Origin: Leptospira congkakensis
Lineage (GTDB): Bacteria > Spirochaetota > Leptospiria > Leptospirales > Leptospiraceae
NCBI RefSeq assembly: GCF_004770265.1
Contig: NZ_RQGQ01000016.1
Location: 248,001-312,000, forward strand
Direction: 5' to 3'
Length of the DNA stretch: 64,000 bases
Shown piece by piece: positions 9,236-18,229 of the stretch. A program made the translations under genes and the position numbers. Numbering within the stretch: the first letter of the stretch is position 1; every line of letters begins with the position of its first letter. Below the pieces are notes generated by a model, which saw only the letters and a list, made by a program, of their open reading frames with translations, was not told the origin of the DNA and searched no databases.

Positions 9236-9304
9236 TCATTTGACAAGTAAATGTATGTATAGTATATTGACTATAGGCTTTCCAAGACCTTTTGGTCGTT
9301 CTAT

Positions 9305-9331
9305 TGGGGGTGCAAACCCCCATCTTTTTTT
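9305..9331 (+). terminator. Rho-independent terminator after the M23 pair
   Basis: A 7-bp GC-rich stem (TGGGGGT/ACCCCCA) with a GCAA tetraloop at 9305-9322 is followed by TCTTTTTTT. Confidence 0.85.
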
Positions 9332-9390
9332 CTCACTTAAATTCAGAAACATCTTCCCAGATTCGATTCTTTTCCTAGTTTGAGATTCTT

Positions 9391-9771
9391 ATGGAAATGG
9401 ATGAATCTTTAAATGTATTTGGCGGACCTTTGGTTCCTTGTTCCACAAAGCCACTCACGGGTTTTTTTCGGGATGGCTGTTGTAATACATCTGACGATGA
9501 CTTGGGATCTCATACAGTTTGTGTACAAGCAACGGAGGAGTTTTTAGAATCCCAAAAACAAAGTGGGAATGATCTCATCACACCTTGGCCTCAATATGCC
9601 TTTCCTGGCGTAAAACCTGGAGAACGTTGGTGTCTTTGTGCATCTAGATGGTTGGAAGCTTACCGCAATGGGGTAGCTCCAAAAGTATTTTTGGAATCTA
9701 CCCACAAACGTGCGTTAGAAATCATTCCATTGGAGTTATTGGAAAGATTTGCTGTTGAGGAAATTGATTAA
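9391..9771 (+). CDS. DUF2237 family protein
   Basis: A 126-residue cytoplasmic protein matching the DUF2237 family along its whole length: NVFGGPLVPCSTKPLTGFFRDGCC near the start, DDLGSHTVCVQ, a segment with a Pro-Gly turn and RWCLCASRW near the middle, and an AP.V.L..TH.RALEIIPL end. The many conserved cysteines and the histidine suggest metal binding or redox activity, but the family has no assigned function. It converges on the phospholipase-like gene with a four-base overlap. Confidence 0.9.
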   Translation: MEMDESLNVFGGPLVPCSTKPLTGFFRDGCCNTSDDDLGSHTVCVQATEEFLESQKQSGNDLITPWPQYAFPGVKPGERWCLCASRWLEAYRNGVAPKVFLESTHKRALEIIPLELLERFAVEEID

Positions 9772-11021
9772 TTAGTTTTTAACGCATCCAAATAGGCTCT
9801 TGTATGTTTGGATGTGTTGTGAAGTAGGGATCCAAGGATTGTATGGATAGGGTGGTTGGGTTCGTATAGAGTTTCGTATTTTGGAATTTCTAAATACTCC
9901 AACTGTTCATCAATTGGTTCACCGGCTTTATAGGCCTCTTTACAAACATTTTCTCTTAGAGAGTCCATTCCCTGCCATTTGGTTTGATCCACAGAAGAAA
10001 ATCCAGTGATGGAACTTGCAACAGAATGGTTCCAATTTTTGGTTTCGATCAAATTGCGAATCAGATAATACTGATACTCTTCAATTAATGTATGTCTCCC
10101 TGAAATAAAGTTGATCATATCATTTTTGGGTGATTGATAACCAAGGATAGATACAAGTTGTACGCCAATTTGTTTTGCTGCACTGACTCTTGGCAATACA
10201 GAAGAATGGTATGGCTGTGTTAAGTCTTGGATGTAATGTAACGCCCAACCTGCAAAACGATACCCCCAATACGGATGTCCTGTGCGGAAAGCCAAATTGG
10301 ATAGCTCTGTAAATTGATGGATTCTATATTCTGGATAAGTTTGTTTGAGAAAACCAGCAAGTGCAAAAATAATACCTGGTTCATAATAAAATCCCATATG
10401 GAATGGTGCTTGGGATGAAAATTCGATTGCTGGGTTTCCAAATGGTTGGCTTCCAAATCCATAAATTTTTCCCACTTCACTTCCATTATCTTCAAACAGA
10501 TACAAATCTAAGTCGTAATCCGGTTCATCCGTAGCAGACACTAATACTTCGTCGGCTCCAATCATTTGGCCTTCTTGTAGAGCCAAAAAGGTTTCATTTA
10601 CAAGTTTGCCTTTTTCTTTAAGGGTTGTAAGGTTATCTAACGGAAGTTTGGTTCCACTTCTTTTGGGAACTGATTGGATATACAATGCTGCTTTATGGTT
10701 TGGATTTACTCGAAGGGCTTTGTAAAAACTAACTACAAGTTCCGCTTCCTTTGTTGTTTTTGAAAATTTCAAACTTTCTATTGTTGGTGTTAAGTGAGGT
10801 AACTTTTTTAAGGCCCATTCCTCGGATATAGAAAGAGTCTCTTGGATGGATGACTTTTCTTTGGATAAAAAGGATTTTAAAGATTCTACTTTGACTTTTG
10901 GCGTTGGTTGGCCTTTCCAATGATCCTTTAAAATCAAATAGGTGATTCCTGCATGGTTGTTCCAGGAGAAAATAGGTAAGGCAAAAGTTAAAATAACAAA
11001 GCTAACGATGAATTGTTTCAT
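9768..11021 (-). CDS. Exported phospholipase C / P1 nuclease-like zinc protein
   Basis: I take ATG 11021 (417 aa, MKQFIVSFVILTFALPIFS signal). Cleavage after the Ser would leave WNNHAGITYLIL as the mature N-terminus; zinc-dependent phospholipase C and P1 nuclease use an N-terminal Trp and a nearby His as zinc ligands, so this fits. Further on, GYRFAGWALHYIQDLTQPYHSS matches their H-x3-D-x5-H zinc motif. It should act outside the cytoplasm on phospholipid or nucleic acid; which cannot be decided. About 100 residues between the N-terminal Trp and the core are unlike the short bacillar enzymes. It lies 5 bases after an SH3b protein gene, likely in one operon. Confidence 0.75.
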   Translation of the reverse strand: MKQFIVSFVILTFALPIFSWNNHAGITYLILKDHWKGQPTPKVKVESLKSFLSKEKSSIQETLSISEEWALKKLPHLTPTIESLKFSKTTKEAELVVSFYKALRVNPNHKAALYIQSVPKRSGTKLPLDNLTTLKEKGKLVNETFLALQEGQMIGADEVLVSATDEPDYDLDLYLFEDNGSEVGKIYGFGSQPFGNPAIEFSSQAPFHMGFYYEPGIIFALAGFLKQTYPEYRIHQFTELSNLAFRTGHPYWGYRFAGWALHYIQDLTQPYHSSVLPRVSAAKQIGVQLVSILGYQSPKNDMINFISGRHTLIEEYQYYLIRNLIETKNWNHSVASSITGFSSVDQTKWQGMDSLRENVCKEAYKAGEPIDEQLEYLEIPKYETLYEPNHPIHTILGSLLHNTSKHTRAYLDALKTN

Positions 11022-11026
11022 AAAGT

Positions 11027-11869
11027 TTATTGGGTTTCCTTTTTTTGGAAGGTAGTTCCATTCCAAATGTATTCTGATTTGTAGTATTCGTGGAAATTAG
11101 AGTCTTCAATGTCAAAACTATGAGTCAACTCTTGGATGGTATTCTTTATGCCTTTGGTGAGTTTTCTTTGGGTTTTTTTATCTTCGCTAAGTGTTTCGTT
11201 TGGAAATACTAACCAAGATTCTGCACAAGAAGGTGGATCACATGATCCAGGGATCCATGAAAATTGAGAAATTAGTTTATTGTCTGGAGAGATACTAATC
11301 AGTAGTTCATTTGTATAACCATATTCAATTTCGGAAAAAACAAAATAGGTTAGTCCAAATAAAAATTTTGGACTTGGTGAAAACTGAGATTCGGAGTAAA
11401 TGTTATGTTTCCAAATTTCATTACTAACTGGTCCCACATCCAATTTGGTTTGTGTTAGGATTTTATCTCCTTGGATTAGTTTTAATTCAATTTTGCGAAG
11501 TTTGACTCCTAAGTTTCTGCATAAGATTGTATTTTCTTCTATTGGGAAGGAATAATCGGCGATGAGGCCTCCCCAAATAAATCCCGTATCCTTCTCTGAT
11601 TTTACCTCATACCAATATTCTTTTACTGAATCCTGTTCCAAAATTTGGTTCGTTTTTGAGAGAATGGTCACGACAGATCCAATAGAAAGTTTCTTTTTTA
11701 TTTTTGCATTGAGGTTGTTTGATTCTCTTATATTTACATTGTCACCAAATATTTGATAGGTGGAACCAACTGTTTTTTCTTGTATGTAGTTATCCCAGTG
11801 ATCTTCTGGAAAGATTGGTAAAACACATGATAAAATTAGAATGTAGAGTAAAATCTTATAACCCGACAT
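11027..11869 (-). CDS. Exported SH3b-domain protein
   Basis: A 280-residue protein with a signal peptide (ILLYILILSCVLPIFPE) and one bacterial SH3 domain at about residues 35-105: DNVNIRESNNLNAKIKKKL, then IGSVVTIL and an EVKSEKDTGFIWGGLI end. SH3b domains often bind cell-wall peptides. The remaining 170 residues are beta-rich and unrecognised. It is the first gene of a two-gene unit with the phospholipase-like gene. Confidence 0.7.
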   Translation of the reverse strand: MSGYKILLYILILSCVLPIFPEDHWDNYIQEKTVGSTYQIFGDNVNIRESNNLNAKIKKKLSIGSVVTILSKTNQILEQDSVKEYWYEVKSEKDTGFIWGGLIADYSFPIEENTILCRNLGVKLRKIELKLIQGDKILTQTKLDVGPVSNEIWKHNIYSESQFSPSPKFLFGLTYFVFSEIEYGYTNELLISISPDNKLISQFSWIPGSCDPPSCAESWLVFPNETLSEDKKTQRKLTKGIKNTIQELTHSFDIEDSNFHEYYKSEYIWNGTTFQKKETQ

Positions 11870-11988
11870 AGTGTAGAAAATAGGGAACTAAGTGTTAAGA
11901 GTCGATCTCTTTTCCGAAGCGGAGGTTTTTTTCTCGGGATGATAGGTCGACAATGATAGTGTAGGCTTTTCATCGGAAAGGATTTTAA

Positions 11989-12855
11989 ATGATACTCGCA
12001 GAAGTAATGAAACCATATTCAGTGGAACAGATACGAATGTTGGAAGAAAGGATGAATGCCTATGAAACTTGGGTATTTGTGCTTGTGTTGCTGGTTGCCG
12101 TACTTGTCCTAATTGTTGTCATGCAAAGGCTGACGATTTCGAAATTAAAATCTTTGGAATTATTCAAATCAAAGTTAAATTCGAAAGATGCGAATCTTTC
12201 ATCAAATCAAAATTTATCGAACAACCGAGAGATTTCAATTCCTGATATTCATACCATCACACAAACACCAATTCATTCTGCTATGACTGTGCAAGGAAAA
12301 GATTTACCAGATCCTGGAATGGTTTTTAAATATACAGTTCCTTTAAATAAAAACAAAATGATTGCGATTGGCCAACGAGAGGGAAGTGTGGTCACTCGTT
12401 CTACGGATGTTTTAGATCATCATTTAACAATAGATATTAATGCAGTGGATGTATCTAATTTAGATATTTTATCATATAGTTTGGAATTTCGACGTGAAGG
12501 AAAAGTGTTAATCCAACTTCCCGGCTCTAGAGATTTCCGTGAGATGGGTGTAAAAGAAAAATTTTATATTTCTAAAACCTTAACTTTCGAAGGAGAAACT
12601 TGTTTAGAAACTTTAGGTACAAACAATCCTTTACGATTCCGAATAGGCAGTCGGATTGGTGTAGATGGAAAATTCAAAGCCGGGTATTTTGAGTTTCACT
12701 TGTTTACGAAAGATGTGTTTGAAAAAACAATTAATGGAAACAAACGAGTTGAAAAACATTTTTATCTGAAGTTGTTTAAGATTTTCCCTGGATATGATAC
12801 GGCAGGGCAAACGAAAGAGGGTTTAGTTCCGATGCTTGCGCGGTTTGGATTGTGA
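11989..12855 (+). CDS. Membrane-anchored hypothetical protein
   Basis: A 288-residue protein with a short N-terminal region, one membrane helix at about residues 28-46 (TWVFVLVLLVAVLVLIVV) and a large soluble domain predicted beyond it (about 60-288), rich in beta-type alternation. No catalytic motif or known domain is visible. The last codons lie inside the first copy of an intergenic repeat shared with 13658-13796. Function unknown; the call as a real gene rests on frame length, coding style and an AAAGGA ribosome site before the ATG. Confidence 0.75.
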   Translation: MILAEVMKPYSVEQIRMLEERMNAYETWVFVLVLLVAVLVLIVVMQRLTISKLKSLELFKSKLNSKDANLSSNQNLSNNREISIPDIHTITQTPIHSAMTVQGKDLPDPGMVFKYTVPLNKNKMIAIGQREGSVVTRSTDVLDHHLTIDINAVDVSNLDILSYSLEFRREGKVLIQLPGSRDFREMGVKEKFYISKTLTFEGETCLETLGTNNPLRFRIGSRIGVDGKFKAGYFEFHLFTKDVFEKTINGNKRVEKHFYLKLFKIFPGYDTAGQTKEGLVPMLARFGL

Positions 12856-12984
12856 ATCTTATATCCCCTCCCTGATTAGGGTGGGGAACTAGACCCGCCG
12901 CCCAATGCACTCCTCTTATCATATCCTTATAAAGGATGCAAACCCCTTTCTCAATACCAAAAATTCTTTTTAAAAGAGTTCACC
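12847..12984. repeat. Intergenic repeat, copy 1
   Basis: About 138 bases that align with 13658-13796. Shared exact blocks include GGATTGTGAATCT, GGGTGGGGAACTAGACCC and ACCCCTTTCTCAA. A hairpin at 12864-12887 (TCCCC-CCCT/AGGG-GGGGA, one mismatch, GATT loop) is present in both copies. The copy spans the stop codons of both flanking convergent genes. Confidence 0.8.
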
Positions 12985-13626
12985 TTTCTGCAAACTATGG
13001 ATCTCCGTTTTCAGATTATGCCGGCTTCGCATTTCATATTGATCAAAGAAATCATCTGTTTGGAAGAGCCGGGTTGTTTCGATAAAATGATATAAAACTT
13101 GGATTCGTCCCTTACGGTAATCGTCATCAGAGTAAATAGCGTATTCCTTTCTGATGTTTTTGGTGTATTCTAAATACAGTTTTTCGTCACTTCCCAAAAT
13201 CGAAAGGTCCATATCTAAAAAATATTTTGTATCAGGGTTGTAACTTTCACCTAATCTATGTGATTTGGTCGCAAGGATATGGCGTAAACAGATCCCTATT
13301 CGTTCCTTGACGATTCCTAATTGGGAGAGTCTTTCTTCTGCAATTTTGGCACTGCCTTCTTCGTTCGATTTGGAATTTGGGTTATAAATCAAATCATGAT
13401 AGTAAAGGGCAAAGAGAACCATTTCTGAATCTTCAAGTCGGGTTTTTACTTTTTCAAATTCACCTAACATTTGGTAAAGATGGTTTAAGTTGTGGTAGGC
13501 GCGGTGTGGTTCGGAATATCTGGTTTCTATTTCTTTCCAGAGGGATTGACTTACGATATGTCCTGCGTCAATGAAGTTTGAAATTAAGGATTCAAATCTA
13601 GTTTTACATTCTTCACGAATTGTCAT
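12970..13626 (-). CDS. HD-domain phosphohydrolase-like protein
   Basis: A 218-residue cytoplasmic protein of the HD superfamily (COG4339-like). The metal site is visible as YSEPHRAYHNLNHLYQM near residue 35-50, ALYYHDLIYNP (the HD pair) near 73-82, then CLRHILATKSH and the FLDMDLSILG aspartate near 140. Such proteins are uncharacterised phosphohydrolases, possibly acting on nucleotides. The gene sits alone between two copies of an intergenic repeat, and its last codons lie in copy 1. Confidence 0.85.
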   Translation of the reverse strand: MTIREECKTRFESLISNFIDAGHIVSQSLWKEIETRYSEPHRAYHNLNHLYQMLGEFEKVKTRLEDSEMVLFALYYHDLIYNPNSKSNEEGSAKIAEERLSQLGIVKERIGICLRHILATKSHRLGESYNPDTKYFLDMDLSILGSDEKLYLEYTKNIRKEYAIYSDDDYRKGRIQVLYHFIETTRLFQTDDFFDQYEMRSRHNLKTEIHSLQKGELF

Positions 13627-13657
13627 GGTTTAAATCCTCTCTCGATAAATGCATTGT

Positions 13658-13796
13658 GGATTGTGAATCTATATATCCCCGCCCTGATTGGGTGGGGAAC
13701 TAGACCCGCCTCCCAATACTTACCTCTTACCACATCTTTCCCCTTCTTACAAACCCCTTTCTCAAAACCAAAAATTCTTTTCCAATAAGTTCGTCT
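13658..13796. repeat. Intergenic repeat, copy 2
   Basis: Second copy of the 12847-12984 repeat in the same orientation, about 810 bases further on, upstream of the HD gene. The hairpin lies at 13676-13698. It is not coding here, which shows that the element is an independent unit rather than part of a gene. Confidence 0.8.
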
Positions 13797-13840
13797 TTTC
13801 CAACGTTCACCTCTGAAAAAAGATCCTACCCAAAAAACAA

Positions 13841-13868
13841 AAAAGCCAAGGTTTCCCTTGGCTTTTCC
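13841..13868 (-). terminator. Bidirectional-type terminator after the thiolase gene
   Basis: An 11-bp stem AAAAGCCAAGG/CCTTGGCTTTT with a TTTC loop; the A-run on one side gives a T-run when read from the thiolase side. Confidence 0.85.
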
Positions 13869-13913
13869 ATCGATCTTTCGAACGAAACTTAATCCGAATT
13901 TTAAATTCGATAT

Positions 13914-15233
13914 TTAAGCTCTTTCTACGATCATTGATCCTGCGATCCCACCGTGTGCACATGCAGTCACTAGCACTTTTTTCACGTCTTTGTTTTCTTC
14001 AAAGTCCATGATAGCGTTGTGAAGGAGTCTTACACCAGTAGCACCAAACGGGTGTCCAATGGAGATAGATCCACCGTTAGGGTTGATTTTTTTCTCATCA
14101 AATTTCTTTTCCCAGTCAAGACCAGTTCTAGATTTGATTTCCTCAAGAGCTGCTACTGCTGTTGCAGCAAATGCTTCGTGGATTTCGATGATGTCGATGT
14201 TTTCGATTTTATCACCAGTTTCACCAAGAAGAGCAATCGTTGCTTCTGCTTGGCCAAGACCCATAAGGTTTGGATCTACACCACGCATGTTAAAACCATT
14301 CACATAAGCTTTTGCAGTAAGACCTAATTTTTTAGCCGCATCTTCTGATGCTACAATGATACCAGCCGCTCCATCAGAACGTGGGCTTGCATTGAAGATA
14401 GAAAGAGTTGGTCCATGAGATTTCTTTAAGTATTTGCTGTATTTTTCTTTGAACTGGTCAAATTTCATTTGAGGATTGTCAAAGAGTAACATCGCACGAC
14501 CCATACGAGTAGGGTTTTTCACAAGACCTTCACGAAGAAGAACTGCTTCGTCAGCTTGTAACATGTTCCCTTCATCATCTTTCACTTCCATAATATATGG
14601 TTTGTAACGACCTTCTTGAGTGGCATCAAAGGCACGTTTGAAAGATTCGTAAGCTACTTTGTCTTGTGTTTCACGAGCAAGTGCATAGTTTTGTGCGAGA
14701 ATTTCTGCCGTTACTTGCATACCGAAAGAAGTTTCACCATCACCAAGTCCGTCTTCTAGTGTATCACGAATTTCCACACCTTCAGGAAGGTCATTTGGAA
14801 GAAGTTTTACAAGTGAATCTAAGCTGTTTGTTTTTTTGTTAAGACGCGCATTTTTAACAACAAATGGCATAGAAGTTTGTGATTCTTCACCGATGACTAG
14901 GAAAACTTTTCCTTCACCAAGGGAAATACGACGAGTTGCTTCCGCAACAGCTTCCAAACCAGATACACAGTTGTTTGCTACTGTAAGGCATGGAATTTCC
15001 ATAGGAAGTCCAAGCAAGTTTGCAATCACACGTGCCGAGTTAGGTGCGTTAGAAAAACCTTCTCCAACGATCACACCGTCAATATCAGTAGGTTTCAAAC
15101 CACTGCGTTTCATAACTTCTTCACCAACGAGTTTTCCAAGGTGGTGACCAGCGTAATGTGAGAGCGCCTTTCCAATTTGAGCAAAAGGAGTTCGTGCAGG
15201 TGCTGCGAGTACTATCTTTTGTGTTACTTTCAT
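13914..15233 (-). CDS. Thiolase (acetyl-CoA C-acyltransferase, FadI/FadA type)
   Basis: A 439-residue thiolase. The nucleophilic cysteine is C89 in VANNCVSGLEA, the catalytic histidine lies in SIGHPFGATGVR and the second cysteine in VTACAHGG near the C-terminus. The length matches the FadI class of fatty-acid thiolases; the reaction is CoA-dependent cleavage of 3-ketoacyl-CoA, or the reverse. Leptospira lives on long-chain fatty acids by beta-oxidation, so a degradative role is likely, although no partner hydratase/dehydrogenase is next to it. Followed by a clear terminator. Confidence 0.9.
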   Translation of the reverse strand: MKVTQKIVLAAPARTPFAQIGKALSHYAGHHLGKLVGEEVMKRSGLKPTDIDGVIVGEGFSNAPNSARVIANLLGLPMEIPCLTVANNCVSGLEAVAEATRRISLGEGKVFLVIGEESQTSMPFVVKNARLNKKTNSLDSLVKLLPNDLPEGVEIRDTLEDGLGDGETSFGMQVTAEILAQNYALARETQDKVAYESFKRAFDATQEGRYKPYIMEVKDDEGNMLQADEAVLLREGLVKNPTRMGRAMLLFDNPQMKFDQFKEKYSKYLKKSHGPTLSIFNASPRSDGAAGIIVASEDAAKKLGLTAKAYVNGFNMRGVDPNLMGLGQAEATIALLGETGDKIENIDIIEIHEAFAATAVAALEEIKSRTGLDWEKKFDEKKINPNGGSISIGHPFGATGVRLLHNAIMDFEENKDVKKVLVTACAHGGIAGSMIVERA

Positions 15234-15284
15234 ATAAAATCCCTTCTTCCTTTCTTTAGACTAAAACTTTAGTTACCTTAAAAA

Positions 15285-16328
<1,044 letters not shown>

Positions 16329-16365
16329 TCATTTTTAACTATAAGGAGGGAAACAAGAACGAATT

Positions 16366-16450
16366 AGGGCGCCTTTCCTTGCTGTCTCCGGACTCCGCGT
16401 TCGCTTCGGTCCTTCGGACGGCTAACGCCTCCTTCGCATCAAGGGCGCTT
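16366..16450. other. GC-rich intergenic element with three nested stems
   Basis: The stretch is clearly richer in G+C than its surroundings. It can fold as an outer stem GCGCCTTT (16369-16376) with AAGGGCGC (16441-16448, one G-T pair), a middle stem GCGTT/AACGC (16397-16401/16424-16428) and an inner GTCC-TTC-GGAC hairpin (16409-16419). It lies between the divergent ilvC and lipoprotein genes. It may be a dispersed repeat or a structured RNA; I cannot tell which. An AGTGACATAAT motif follows at 16451. Confidence 0.55.
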
Positions 16451-16461
16451 AGTGACATAAT
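16451..16461 (+). promoter_or_regulatory. AGTGACATAAT motif before the lipoprotein gene
   Basis: Same word as upstream of the DegT-fold gene, here just after the structured element, 127 bases before the ATG at 16578; candidate extended -10. Confidence 0.35.
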
Positions 16462-16515
16462 ATTTTATCCCCTTGGCCAAAAATTCTCTAACCAGACCAA
16501 ATGATGGGCATAGGT

Positions 16516-16537
16516 GATTTCCGCAAATGCGGAAATC
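16516..16537. promoter_or_regulatory. Perfect inverted repeat GATTTCCGCA-AA-TGCGGAAATC
   Basis: Ten-base arms around two bases, between the divergent ilvC and lipoprotein genes. It is compact and has no T-run, so an operator is more likely than a terminator. Confidence 0.4.
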
Positions 16538-16577
16538 CTCCATTGGCGCATGGGAATTTTCACCTTATACTGGATTC

Positions 16578-16934
16578 ATGATGAACAGAATCAATTTAGA
16601 ATCCATTGAAAAACTAAACCGTCAAAGGCTCGTTAGGTTTGTTTGTTCCTTGTTTTTGGTGAGTGGTTTGGCAGTTCTTGCTGGAGGATGTATCTCTCCA
16701 GATTTGTCTCATGACTCCTATTACGTAAGGCATCCCAGCAATGGAGGTCACAATTACCGCGATTACCCTTATCCATACCAAGGGTCTCGGGGAAGTTATG
16801 GAGTCCCTTACCCGTATCATGGCGGAGGGAATCAGATTCAAGTACCAAGGTCTCACGGAGGAGGTCATAACCCATTCCATGTTCCCGCAGGAAGATACCA
16901 TAATGCCGGAAGTCCAGGGAAATGGAGGTTATAG
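16578..16934 (+). CDS. Small Gly/Tyr/His-rich lipoprotein
   Basis: I take ATG 16578 (118 aa); an in-frame ATG at 16527 lies inside the inverted repeat and would put 17 extra residues before the signal. The signal has a lysine/arginine start, a hydrophobic run and the lipobox LAGGC. The mature part is low-complexity: repeats of Tyr, Gly, Pro and His (YPYPYQGSRG, PYPYHGGGN, HGGGHNPF), which may bind metal. No domain is recognised. It starts a run of three further lipoprotein-like genes on the same strand. Confidence 0.65.
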   Translation: MMNRINLESIEKLNRQRLVRFVCSLFLVSGLAVLAGGCISPDLSHDSYYVRHPSNGGHNYRDYPYPYQGSRGSYGVPYPYHGGGNQIQVPRSHGGGHNPFHVPAGRYHNAGSPGKWRL

Positions 16935-16937
16935 AGT

Positions 16938-17486
16938 TTGGGATATTTAAACTTTGATACGATCTCTTCGGATCGAATGGGATATAACCGTTACCTATAT
17001 CCGAAGAGAACTAATTCATCTTTTCGAATCGTTTCTTTACTTGGCCTTTTCTTTTTCATTTCAGTATTTCTTTCCTTGGGTTGTGCGAGTTTACTGCCAG
17101 AAGAAAGACGAGTTTATCCGAAGAATCCAATACCTCTCCCTAAGGGAATGGACATCCACGACTGGATGAATTCAAAACAGAAACAATTCCCGAATCATCT
17201 CCAAAGCTATACACCTTATTCGTCGGTATATAAAATCGTATATTACCGGAAAAAAAATACATCTATCGGATCATATATTTCTTGTGGTGCCTACCTTCGT
17301 CAAAACGACACGTATGCTATTGAAATTTTTCAAATGATCTCTATGATCAATTATTCTGATTATACGAAATCTTTAGGTAGGTATAATAAAGGCGGTGACC
17401 TAGGTCCCATGAGTGAGAAGGAAAGAACAGAAATCCTTCTTCCTTGTATGGAAGAATTTTTAGAACCACCACAAACAAAGGAATGA
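16938..17486 (+). CDS. Lipoprotein, paralogue A of a duplicated pair
   Basis: A 182-residue frame; ATG 16977 (residue 14) is an alternative start giving a shorter signal region. The signal ends in the lipobox LSLGC. The mature protein opens CASLLPEERRVYPKNP and ends GGDLGPMSEKERTEILLPC..., both nearly identical to the gene at 18230. Two conserved cysteines in the mature part could form a disulfide. No known domain. It starts three bases after the preceding gene stops, so it belongs to the same transcript. Confidence 0.75.
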   Translation: MGYLNFDTISSDRMGYNRYLYPKRTNSSFRIVSLLGLFFFISVFLSLGCASLLPEERRVYPKNPIPLPKGMDIHDWMNSKQKQFPNHLQSYTPYSSVYKIVYYRKKNTSIGSYISCGAYLRQNDTYAIEIFQMISMINYSDYTKSLGRYNKGGDLGPMSEKERTEILLPCMEEFLEPPQTKE

Positions 17487-17493
17487 TTGATTT

Positions 17494-18168
17494 GTGAAAT
17501 ATTTTTATTTAAGTTCTCTCATTTTCTATTTTCATTGTTCTTTTGCAAATTTAGACAGAAACCTAAAACCATTCTCTAAAGAATCTACAAAAGCAAAAAT
17601 CAGCGATACAGTCACAATTTTGAATCAAAACAGAATGTATTTCCAACCAAGTTACCGCGGTTTGGTGGAGTATAGCCCTCCATTTGGAGATTCGCCCACA
17701 ATATACTTTTCTAAAAAACAAGAAGAGATCGGCAGAAATCGTTACCAATGGAAAGAGATTTCCATACACAATATCGATGAAAAAGAATTCCAACTGACAA
17801 ATGTAAAAACAGATTATGTATTCTTTGTTACGGCAACCAGACCCCGAAGTGATTGGGACCAAGGTTCATTCAAACAAGTATTACAGTTGGTTACATTTTG
17901 TATCATCCCTTGCAAACAAAAAATAACGTTAGATGTTACCGTTAAGTTATACCATAAAAATAGTTTGGTTTCAGAAAAGGTAAGTTCCCATTCTGGAACT
18001 CGTTATTTGAGCCCTTGGTATATGCCTTTTCCTTTTCTTTTTGAAATGCGAGATTATGGAAACTTATCCAACGAACCAAGTATTTTTTCCACTTTATATT
18101 TGAATGGGTTTCAAGATGCAATTGATGAAATTTATCTTAAACTTCCAAAAGAAGTGGCAGAAGAATGA
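17494..18168 (+). CDS. Exported hypothetical protein between two lipoprotein paralogues
   Basis: A 224-residue protein starting with GTG seven bases after the previous stop. The N-terminus (MKYFYLSSLIFYFHCSFA) looks like a signal peptide; a cysteine within it makes lipidation possible but the lipobox is poor. The body is beta-rich with a central hydrophobic VLQLVTFCIIPCKQKITLDVTV segment. I do not recognise it. Its position inside the pair of paralogues suggests a three-gene unit acting at the envelope. Confidence 0.7.
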   Translation: MKYFYLSSLIFYFHCSFANLDRNLKPFSKESTKAKISDTVTILNQNRMYFQPSYRGLVEYSPPFGDSPTIYFSKKQEEIGRNRYQWKEISIHNIDEKEFQLTNVKTDYVFFVTATRPRSDWDQGSFKQVLQLVTFCIIPCKQKITLDVTVKLYHKNSLVSEKVSSHSGTRYLSPWYMPFPFLFEMRDYGNLSNEPSIFSTLYLNGFQDAIDEIYLKLPKEVAEE

Positions 18169-18229
18169 AACATGGTGCCTTAAGTGAAAGCGAACGAGTC
18201 GATTTTTTATATATCAAGGTGAAGAAGAG

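Noticed and set aside
13841..13868. Possible regulatory inverted repeat upstream of the HD gene
   Set aside because: The T-run and position after the thiolase stop make it a normal terminator.
16614..16901. Two minus-strand frames of 80-95 codons
   Set aside because: Antisense to the lipoprotein at 16578; composition follows from the Gly/Tyr/Pro codons of the sense gene.
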